A stretch of 37,279 bases of DNA from Clostridia bacterium (GTDB taxonomy: Bacteria > Bacillota > Clostridia > Oscillospirales > Acutalibacteraceae). Position numbers and translations under genes: made by a program. Of this stretch, positions 29,611 to 36,193 are shown piece after piece (position 1 is the first letter of the stretch; the number at the start of each line of letters is the position of its first letter). Under the pieces are notes generated by a model that saw nothing but the letters and a program-made list of their open reading frames with translations, was not told the DNA's origin and ran no database searches. The stretch covers positions 1-37,279 of the forward strand of contig JAILDS010000013.1 of NCBI GenBank assembly GCA_024689165.1, read 5' to 3'.

Positions 29611-32166
29611 ATGTCGTTTCTTATCATTTTCCGCAGGGCGGCGGTATGGTTCACAGCCATACTGATGTGCGTTCAGTCGTTCTTCGCCGGCATAAGGGGT
29701 GATACGTATATGCCGAAATCCGGTGATTTCACCGCTCCGAGCTCCTCTTACGCCGGTACGGCAGACTTCGACAGCCCGCTTTCGGGCTCAGTCGCGCTTG
29801 CTTCGAGCCTGAAAAACGGCGTTCAATGCGCGTACACGGACCCCGACAAGTCCGGTTACCGTATGGCGAACCAGAATATGGTGCTCACACACACTCTCGG
29901 CAAGGTCAACACCGCGACTCTGACCGACCCGGACGGCAACGTCTACATCAAAAACGGCTTTGACTGCTGGAGCAAGAACACCTCCGGCGGGGTTTACAGC
30001 TCCTCCGTCTCTTCAAAACCGGGGCGTGTGAACTCCGTAAGGCTCGGGATATACTACTGGGAGTGCCACGTCCGCGACCTTTACACCCAGACCGGTATGT
30101 TCCGCCCGGACAAGACCTTCCACGTTTATTCCGACAGGCTGTACCTTCAGTATTCCATGTTCGCAGATGAGGCGACCGACACACTCGACTCCTTCGGCAT
30201 GCAGACGGACATTCCGGTCAGTACCGTCGAAGCCGTGCAGATACGCGACAAAGACGGCGTTCACTCCGACCTGGATTTCGATCCGCAGACCGTCGAGTAC
30301 GCCGCGTTCGACATCAAGGACGTCGGCGTCGCAGCTTTTATCATCCCCGCCGACGGCTCTACGGCAAAGCTTGAGGTAAGCAAGCTTCTCGGCAGCTATT
30401 CCGTCGTTCAGACGGCGGCTTACGAAAGCGGTTCCGGGATCAACAAATACGACGAGACCGGCGATCATCAGACCTATTGCCCGACCTTCGGCTGCCGCGT
30501 CTATACCGACAGGACCCATGACTTCGCAGGCGTGGAAAAAGCCTCCTTTGAGGAAAGGAACCCCCTGACGGTAACGGTCAATTCCACGACTGCCGACGCT
30601 CAGGCCGTCGGCTATGAACCGCTCCGCGGGACCTACCGGGTCACCATGACCGGGACCGGGTTCAACGAGGCTTATTACGAAATACCCGACTTTCGCTTCG
30701 AGGCCGATCTCAGCGTCAGCGGCGACGGGTCCGACCGCGGCGTTTTCCTGCGCGTTTCCCCCGACTGCGGCATGCTTGAGGGCGCGGCCGTGTATGATGA
30801 AAACAGGCTTCTCGTCCCCATCGACTGCGAGGTGTGCAAAAACTTTCAGGGCGATTACGGCGACCGCAGTTACAGCTACGTCGACTACAGCTACTCCGAT
30901 ATAATCTTTCCGGCAGCTTTCGAAGAGGGTAAAGATACCCGCTTCATCGTTCAGGAGCTATATCAGAACTGGGGAAAAGTCCCGCTCAAACAGCTTTCGT
31001 CGATAGAGTTCCACACGTCTTATTACCATCTTTCGACCGGGGTGACGGAGACGAACTGCATCGCTCCGTACGGTGCCGACCTGAACGGCTGGCTGCTGCC
31101 CGATTTCCGCTGCGCGAGCGGCACGATGTGGTCCGGACAGCCTCAGTTCAACTCTCAGGGACAGCTGTACTTCTGCGTCGACCGGCGGACTGGCGCTCCC
31201 CTTCAGGGTGCGTTTACGGGCAACACGCTGGACAGCGTCGGGCAGACCTACGCAGACGCGACGCTTTATTTCCTCTCCCCGAGCGGGGATTATAAATATT
31301 CGCTCCGGCATATGGAGTTCCCTCAGACCGATGAGAACCGCACGTATTACACGATAGACCTCGAGTTCCTCCGGGACGCGTCGTTCAGCGACGTTTCGTC
31401 GCAGCTCGACCTGTTTTACATGGACGGGCGTTTCGTTCGTTTTGAATCACTGGCTTATCTGGACAGCGCGAACAACTCCGTCCTGACGGATATCGGAACA
31501 AACGGAAAAACGGTTTATCCGCTCGGGAGCGAGGCCCCGTACTTCTCATTTTTGAGCGTCTGCGAAGAATACCGGCACTATATCGGCGAGGGCTTCGGCT
31601 GCAACGTCGGCGTGCTTGTAAGGAACGCGACTCTTACCCGCGGCGGCGAAACGACCGCGCTGGGGCTTGCCGTCAGGGACGACGGCGCGGCTGACAAAAC
31701 GTCAGCGGCGCTCACGATCGACGGCGGCGGGATGAGCTTCGAAAAAGGCGACAGGATCCGCGTCGACATGATACTCCTTCCCTGGGGAACAGGGCTCGAG
31801 GAGACTCCTGACAACGTGCTGTACGTCCGTGAGGACAGCCTGCTCGCCCCCCTGACCGCTCAGGCGGAAACGGCTGTCCTGCAGGACGGCTTCCTTACGA
31901 GGGTCAGGGCCGAAAACAACTCGTGCGAATTCACCCTTTCGGGCGGCAGGAACAGCATGACCGTCAGCCTCGACGGCTTCTCCGTTCTCGGCGAGCTGAA
32001 GCTTTTCGAGCTTGTCGACGGGGAATACACTGCGGTCACGCTCTCGGGTCCGAACGGGCACGACGGGTATTCCGTCCACGTAAACGAGGACGGAACGCTC
32101 TCATACTCGTTTGTTTACGCCGCCGGGCCGGATACGGAACGCTCGTTCCGGGCCTTCATCGGATAA
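29611..32166 (+). CDS. Large secreted protein of unknown function (851 residues)
   Basis: I do not recognise this protein. It begins MSFLIIFRRAAVWFTAILMC with a hydrophobic export segment (about 8-27) ending near FFAGIRGD. The rest is Asp/Ser/Tyr-rich with alternating hydrophobic residues, suggesting beta-sandwich domains. Segments include LGIYYWECHVRDLYTQTG, EAVQIRDKDGVHSDLDFDPQ, FRFEADLSVSGDGSDRGVFL and a C-terminal immunoglobulin-like stretch (NSCEFTLSGGRNSMTVSLDG). A sugar-binding or glycoside hydrolase role is suggested only by its neighbours. It starts 9 bases after the pectin-lyase gene with AGGGAA upstream and ends 6 bases before a strong terminator. Confidence 0.8.
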   Translation: MSFLIIFRRAAVWFTAILMCVQSFFAGIRGDTYMPKSGDFTAPSSSYAGTADFDSPLSGSVALASSLKNGVQCAYTDPDKSGYRMANQNMVLTHTLGKVNTATLTDPDGNVYIKNGFDCWSKNTSGGVYSSSVSSKPGRVNSVRLGIYYWECHVRDLYTQTGMFRPDKTFHVYSDRLYLQYSMFADEATDTLDSFGMQTDIPVSTVEAVQIRDKDGVHSDLDFDPQTVEYAAFDIKDVGVAAFIIPADGSTAKLEVSKLLGSYSVVQTAAYESGSGINKYDETGDHQTYCPTFGCRVYTDRTHDFAGVEKASFEERNPLTVTVNSTTADAQAVGYEPLRGTYRVTMTGTGFNEAYYEIPDFRFEADLSVSGDGSDRGVFLRVSPDCGMLEGAAVYDENRLLVPIDCEVCKNFQGDYGDRSYSYVDYSYSDIIFPAAFEEGKDTRFIVQELYQNWGKVPLKQLSSIEFHTSYYHLSTGVTETNCIAPYGADLNGWLLPDFRCASGTMWSGQPQFNSQGQLYFCVDRRTGAPLQGAFTGNTLDSVGQTYADATLYFLSPSGDYKYSLRHMEFPQTDENRTYYTIDLEFLRDASFSDVSSQLDLFYMDGRFVRFESLAYLDSANNSVLTDIGTNGKTVYPLGSEAPYFSFLSVCEEYRHYIGEGFGCNVGVLVRNATLTRGGETTALGLAVRDDGAADKTSAALTIDGGGMSFEKGDRIRVDMILLPWGTGLEETPDNVLYVREDSLLAPLTAQAETAVLQDGFLTRVRAENNSCEFTLSGGRNSMTVSLDGFSVLGELKLFELVDGEYTAVTLSGPNGHDGYSVHVNEDGTLSYSFVYAAGPDTERSFRAFIG

Positions 32167-32172
32167 ACAGAC

Positions 32173-32211
32173 CGGGCGTCGGAGAAGCCTCTCCGACGCC
32201 CGTTTCTTTAT
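32173..32211 (+). terminator. Terminator ending the 24164-32166 operon
   Basis: A perfect 13-bp stem, CGGGCGTCGGAGA / TCTCCGACGCCCG (32173-32185 with 32190-32202), followed by TTTCTTTAT. It also lies just beyond the stop of the convergent yfcC gene (32224) and could slow transcription from that side, though the T-run there is poor. Confidence 0.85.
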
Positions 32212-32223
32212 ACCCCGCAGGTA

Positions 32224-33708
32224 TCAGGAATAGCCGATCGCGACGCAAAGCAGCATGAAAGCGATCGACAGCACGCCCTCGATAAGGAATATCGGCGCAG
32301 TGAAGCGAAGCCACTTCCTGTATGACACGCCCACCATACCGATGGCGATTATCATAAGACCGCTCGTCGGGTAGAGAAGGTTTGTAAAGCCGTCCGCAAA
32401 ACAGAAGGTAAGTACCATAGACTGCCGGGTCACGCCAAGCAGGTCGCACAGCAAGCTCATGAGCGGCACCACCAGAAAAGCTTTCGCCGTGCCGCTGCCG
32501 ATGAAGAACTCCAGCACCGCGATGAACGCGAACATCAGAAGGATCACCCAGTACGGTGAGATCCCGTTCATCAGCGACGCGACGGCGTGCAGGATCGTGT
32601 GCATTATCATGCCCTCGTTGAGCACGTAGGTTATCGCGAGGATGAATATTATCAGCGGGAGAACAGGCAGGATGGTCTTGACGCCCTCCCAGAAAGCTCC
32701 GAAAAGCTTCTTTCCCCTCAGGCCGTACACCCGGGCGGCAGCCAGCGCGCCTGCCGGGAAGAATATCGCCATGGTGCCCATAGAGCTGTATGAGCCGATA
32801 TCCGACATCAGCCCGTTGTCTGTTTTCGCGCCCACGACGCTGAGGACGAACGAGAGCACGATCCCGAGGAGAACGAACGCCAGCGAGAACAGAAAGACCT
32901 TCGTCGCTCTTGCCGAGTCGCTGTCGAGCAGGGCTTTGTCGCACTCCTCGATGGAATAACGATCCCGATAAGCGGCGTCCGTCTCGTAAGCGGGCGATTT
33001 TTCAGGGTGTTTTTCTATCCTTGAGGCGTATAAGATCAGAAAGCCCGTCAGGGACACGTAGACGGCCGCGAATACGATGAGCCTTAGCCACAGGCCCGAA
33101 AAAGTCACAAGCCCCGCGAGCCGCTGCACGGTGATGACGTTGAAAGGGTTGAACGTCGCCGCCGTGAAGCCGAAAGCCACCGCGACAAAGCTCATGCCGA
33201 TGCCCGTCAGAGAGTCCCAGCCCATCGCAAGAGCTATCGCGACGCTTATAGGCACGAGCGTCAGGCTCTCCTCCAATATGCCCGCCGTTGAAGACAGCGC
33301 CATGCCAACGAACACCATCACGGCTATCAAAAGGAATCGCCGCGACCTGAAACGCCGGACGATGACGGCCATCATGTATCTGAGGACGCCGATCTTGTCG
33401 AGGATCAGGAACGTGCCGCCGACTAGGATCAGTATCGCGATTATAGCCGCGCCGGTAACGGAGTTTGAAGAAGTAAAGGCCAGCACGGGCGAAAGAACGA
33501 TCTTCCAGATCGGCATGCGGTAATCGGGAAGCGTCTCGTAAGAACCGTCGATGACAGAGCCGTTTTCATCCAGAGCGTACTGCCCGCGCGGCACTATCTG
33601 AGTGCAGACGCCCGCGATAACGATGATAAAGACGAGTATCGCGGCGATACCGAACAGCGTTTTTTTGTCGACGTGCAGTCCTTCGGTTTTTTTGTTTTCT
33701 TCGCTCAT
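32224..33708 (-). CDS. yfcC: YfcC family membrane transporter
   Basis: The 494-residue protein has about 12 membrane segments and belongs to the YfcC/DcuC-like part of the ion transporter superfamily, annotated as C4-dicarboxylate or basic amino acid carriers. Typical segments are VCTQIVPRGQYALDENG, GGTFLILDKIGVLRYMM, MALSSTAGILEESLTLVPI, AAATFNPF-like FTAATFNPFNVITVQ and EFFIGSGTAKAFLVVPLM, where the two re-entrant Gly/Ser/Pro motifs are expected to line the substrate site. The substrate is not readable. The ATG at 33708 lacks a Shine-Dalgarno sequence (CATAAAAG only), which matters because its 125-nt leader is highly structured. Confidence 0.9.
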   Translation of the reverse strand: MSEENKKTEGLHVDKKTLFGIAAILVFIIVIAGVCTQIVPRGQYALDENGSVIDGSYETLPDYRMPIWKIVLSPVLAFTSSNSVTGAAIIAILILVGGTFLILDKIGVLRYMMAVIVRRFRSRRFLLIAVMVFVGMALSSTAGILEESLTLVPISVAIALAMGWDSLTGIGMSFVAVAFGFTAATFNPFNVITVQRLAGLVTFSGLWLRLIVFAAVYVSLTGFLILYASRIEKHPEKSPAYETDAAYRDRYSIEECDKALLDSDSARATKVFLFSLAFVLLGIVLSFVLSVVGAKTDNGLMSDIGSYSSMGTMAIFFPAGALAAARVYGLRGKKLFGAFWEGVKTILPVLPLIIFILAITYVLNEGMIMHTILHAVASLMNGISPYWVILLMFAFIAVLEFFIGSGTAKAFLVVPLMSLLCDLLGVTRQSMVLTFCFADGFTNLLYPTSGLMIIAIGMVGVSYRKWLRFTAPIFLIEGVLSIAFMLLCVAIGYS

Positions 33709-33833
33709 CTTTTATGATACGAAAGCCTGCGCGCGGCAGTTCCGTGTCTCTGCCTACGCGCGAAAGGACGTTTTCGTAACAGACCGAACGATCCCGCTCA
33801 AAACGTCCGCAGCCGCAGCCCCCTTAAAAAATA
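33709..33833 (-). promoter_or_regulatory. Structured 5' leader of yfcC with two alternative foldings
   Basis: On the minus strand GGACGTTTT (33800-33808) can pair with AAAACGTCC (33766-33774) as a 9-bp stem. The same central strand, TACGAAA (33772-33778), can instead pair with TTTCGTA (33718-33724), seven bases before the start region, enclosing a further GC-rich hairpin (33730-33762). The two cannot form together. No known riboswitch consensus was recognised. Confidence 0.5.
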
Positions 33834-33839
33834 TTTTCC

Positions 33840-33868
33840 ATCTTATACCGAGTCAATTTTGCTGTCAA
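33840..33868 (-). promoter_or_regulatory. Promoter of yfcC
   Basis: TTGACA (33863-33868), 17 bases, TAAGAT (33840-33845) on the minus strand. Confidence 0.8.
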
Positions 33869-33889
33869 GTTTTTTGGTCGCAAATGTCG

Positions 33890-33920
33890 AAAAAAAAACG
33901 TTCCGGCAGCTCCCTGGAAC
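33890..33920 (-). terminator. Minus-strand terminator just upstream of the yfcC promoter
   Basis: GTTCC / GGAAC (33916-33920 with 33900-33904), extendable by internal GG/CC and outer AAAC/GTTT pairs, followed by nine T on the minus strand. No minus-strand gene ends directly before it; it sits between the yfcC promoter and that of the plus-strand deoxyribosyltransferase. Confidence 0.65.
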
Positions 33921-33943
33921 ACGTTTCGGCAGGGTTTGTTTCC

Positions 33944-33972
33944 TTGACAGCTCAGAGCGCCGAATATATAAT
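33944..33972 (+). promoter_or_regulatory. Promoter of the deoxyribosyltransferase gene
   Basis: TTGACA (33944-33949), a 17-base spacer and consensus TATAAT (33967-33972), 45 bases before the ATG at 34018. Confidence 0.85.
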
Positions 33973-34017
33973 TCCTGTGATCGGACTTGAAGATCATATC
34001 GACGGGAGCGGAAGACA

Positions 34018-34443
34018 ATGAAAAGCGTTTATCTCGCGGGACCTTTTTTCAATGAAAACGAAATCAAGAATATCGAATGCGCCGAAAAGATACTCGGCGT
34101 CAGGGGCCTTGACCTTTTCAGCCCGATGAGGCACGGCGCGGCCGCAGAATACGGGACGGCCGAATGGGCGGAAGAGATATTCGAGACGGACAGAGCCGCG
34201 ATAGAAAAATCCGACCTTGTCGTCGCGCTGTATTACGGCAGCACGAGCGATTCCGGCACCGCGTGGGAATGCGGCTACGCGACCGCGCTCGGCAAGCCCG
34301 TCGTTCTCGTCCATATGGACAGAAACGACGATTCCAACGTCATGCTGCACGTCAGCGCGGCGACGAATATCTATTTTGACTCTCTCGCGGATTATGATTT
34401 CGAGCATATGCCCGTTTTCGGCTTTGAGGGCAAAATGTTCTGA
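34018..34443 (+). CDS. Nucleoside 2-deoxyribosyltransferase
   Basis: The 141-residue protein matches the family that exchanges the base of 2'-deoxyribonucleosides in salvage. It begins MKSVYLAGPFFNENE with the substrate loop YLAGPFF (5-11), then EIFETDRAAIEKSDLVVALY (Asp67) and SDSGTAWECGYATALGKPV, in which Glu84 is the expected nucleophile. Length is normal. GGGAGCGGAAGAC precedes the ATG. It is monocistronic, with its own promoter; GCGA/TCGC followed by seven T at 34449-34467 may be its weak terminator. Confidence 0.9.
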   Translation: MKSVYLAGPFFNENEIKNIECAEKILGVRGLDLFSPMRHGAAAEYGTAEWAEEIFETDRAAIEKSDLVVALYYGSTSDSGTAWECGYATALGKPVVLVHMDRNDDSNVMLHVSAATNIYFDSLADYDFEHMPVFGFEGKMF

Positions 34444-34448
34444 TTATC

Positions 34449-34467
34449 GCGATTTTTCGCTTTTTTT
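34449..34467 (+). terminator. Possible weak terminator of the deoxyribosyltransferase gene
   Basis: GCGA-TTTT-TCGC forms only a 4-bp stem but is followed by seven T, six bases after the stop codon. Confidence 0.35.
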
Positions 34468-34492
34468 GTTTAATTGATGGGATGATGCCCCC

Positions 34493-35923
34493 TTAACTGC
34501 CAAGCATTTCGGCGGGCTCGATCAGGTAGATGTTTTTCTCTTTTTCGGCATGTTGTTTTACCGCATTGGTAAACCCGCCGAGAGAGAAAAGGTAATAGTA
34601 TATCGTTCCTTTGCGCTCGTGCTTTGCTTTCAGTTTGTCAAGCTCATGCAGATCGAACGCCTCGTTTCTGAACTTGCATTCTCCTATGATATAGTTCTTT
34701 TCTTTCTCGTCACAGGCAAGAATGTCGATCTCTTCCGGTGAGGCAAACGGTTTTCCGTTCTCATCGCGATGCGTCACGTTACCCCACCAGCGGCCGATTG
34801 CACCAATTTCAAACGGCGTTTTATCCTTCAAATCAAGTTCTCTTATATAAGCGATTGAGATTTCTTCAAACGCAACAGAAGCGAATCTGTGAAGGTTGGG
34901 CTGAACCTTTCTTTTCCAAATCCGTTCAATTCCTCCGCATTCTAAAAGAGAGAGGTTGTTATAAACAAACGCATACCAGAAACGGAAAAACGGATCGGTC
35001 AGCCGATAAGCGCCTCTGTTGACGTTTACTTTTTCATTCGGGCTTGTCAACACCGGAAACTCCCGTTTGATGATCCCCAGATCGATCAGGTTTTTTAGGT
35101 AAACGCTGAGCTTCGGTTTATCGATCTGAACCTTCAAATAAATGTCGTTGAACGCGGCGTTGCCGAGCGCGATCGCCTCGATCACGGTATTGTAAACGGA
35201 AGTTTCCCGCAGCTCCTGACGCAGCATAAATTCAACTTCATCAAAAAGAACGCTGCCTTTTGAGAGTATTTGACCCTTCACGTTTTCTTCTAAACCGACT
35301 GCCGGGTCAAACTGTCTGAGATAATGCGGGATGCCGCCCAAAATCGAATAGGCGATGATCTTATCTTCTTCGGAATAACTCGGGAAGAATTTGATCGCGT
35401 CAACGAAAGGAAGAGGTTCCATTTTGTATATTCCGGTCGCGCGCCCGTATAACGGATTCTTCACGCCGAGCAATTCATCCTCCATAAAACTGACGGAGCT
35501 TCCGCTGATGATCAGCATGATATTGGAACGGGAAAGAACGTGATCCCAAAGATTTTGAAGGATGGACGGAATACTTTTGTCGCCCTTGCACATATAGGGG
35601 AACTCATCCAGAACGACCACCGTCTTGCGGTCGTTTTCGATTTTTGCAAGCTCCGAAAAAGCGTCGCCCCAATCATTAAAAGCAGTAACATACTCCGCAG
35701 CAGGCGTGTTGAAAGACAAAACGGCGCGGGAGAAATGTTCACGCTGAACGATATCCGTGCATTCCCTGCAAGAGAAAAACAGATTCGGTTTGTCTTTACA
35801 GAACTCGGATATTGTTTCCGTTTTTCCGACGCGCCGCCTGCCGTACATGACGATAAACTCGGCATTCGGGCTGTTATACTTTTTGCTCAGAAAAGCAAGC
35901 TCTTCTTTTCGGCCGATAAACAT
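34493..35923 (-). CDS. AAA/STAND-like ATPase with C-terminal DUF234 nuclease-like domain
   Basis: The 476-residue protein starts MFIGRKEELAFLSKKY (ATG 35923; GGTGG five bases upstream; a TTG four codons earlier is possible). Walker A is YGRRRVGKTE (27-36) and Walker B is TVVVLDEFPYMC, followed by the sensor-like LIISGSSVSFME. A winged-helix-like stretch (PKLSVYLKNLIDLGIIKRE) precedes YRLTDPFFRFWYAFVY. The C-terminus has EEIDILACDEKEKNYIIGEC-K, fitting the PD-(D/E)xK nuclease pattern of DUF234. Such ATPases are scattered by horizontal transfer in Firmicutes and archaea; their role is not established. Base composition is visibly lower in G/C than the neighbours. The promoter and palindrome lie at 35946-36001. 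Confidence 0.85.
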   Translation of the reverse strand: MFIGRKEELAFLSKKYNSPNAEFIVMYGRRRVGKTETISEFCKDKPNLFFSCRECTDIVQREHFSRAVLSFNTPAAEYVTAFNDWGDAFSELAKIENDRKTVVVLDEFPYMCKGDKSIPSILQNLWDHVLSRSNIMLIISGSSVSFMEDELLGVKNPLYGRATGIYKMEPLPFVDAIKFFPSYSEEDKIIAYSILGGIPHYLRQFDPAVGLEENVKGQILSKGSVLFDEVEFMLRQELRETSVYNTVIEAIALGNAAFNDIYLKVQIDKPKLSVYLKNLIDLGIIKREFPVLTSPNEKVNVNRGAYRLTDPFFRFWYAFVYNNLSLLECGGIERIWKRKVQPNLHRFASVAFEEISIAYIRELDLKDKTPFEIGAIGRWWGNVTHRDENGKPFASPEEIDILACDEKEKNYIIGECKFRNEAFDLHELDKLKAKHERKGTIYYYLFSLGGFTNAVKQHAEKEKNIYLIEPAEMLGS

Positions 35924-35945
35924 ATAAACCACCAACTAATTACAG

Positions 35946-35969
35946 TTTGTCAAATCCTCATTTGACAAA
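35946..35969. promoter_or_regulatory. Perfect palindromic operator candidate before the ATPase gene
   Basis: TTTGTCAAAT and ATTTGACAAA (10-bp arms, 4-base spacer) lie just downstream of the -10 box and 22 bases before the start codon. It suits binding of a dimeric repressor, possibly the ATPase's own winged-helix region (inference). Confidence 0.65.
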
Positions 35970-35972
35970 GAT

Positions 35973-36001
35973 ATATTACTGCACTTTTTGTTTTTTGTCA
36001 A
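35973..36001 (-). promoter_or_regulatory. Promoter of the ATPase gene
   Basis: TTGACA (35996-36001), 17 bases, TAATAT (35973-35978) on the minus strand. Confidence 0.85.
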
Positions 36002-36049
36002 GTCATATTGTGATCTTTCCTCTTGTATGATAGAATAACAGAGGAATTG

Positions 36050-36165
36050 GCTTGCACAAGCATTGAATTTGGTACCCAGATGCGGATTGTATCGTCTCTG
36101 CAAGCATCGCCGATGGGTACCCGTTTTCTCGCTTGCCATTATCTTGGCAAGCATCGCCATTAAAT
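36050..36165. repeat. Degenerate tandem repeat, period about 47 bases
   Basis: GCAAGCATCGCC occurs at 36100-36111 and 36147-36158. GGTACCC occurs at 36071-36077 and 36116-36122. A weaker CAAGCAT is at 36057. Together they make two imperfect units of about 47 bases plus a partial third, between the ATPase promoter and the next gene. GGCTTGC/GCAAGC pairs also allow hairpins. No open frame here is convincing. Confidence 0.55.
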
Positions 36166-36193
36166 AATGTAGTTGAAACAGGAATATAATCAG

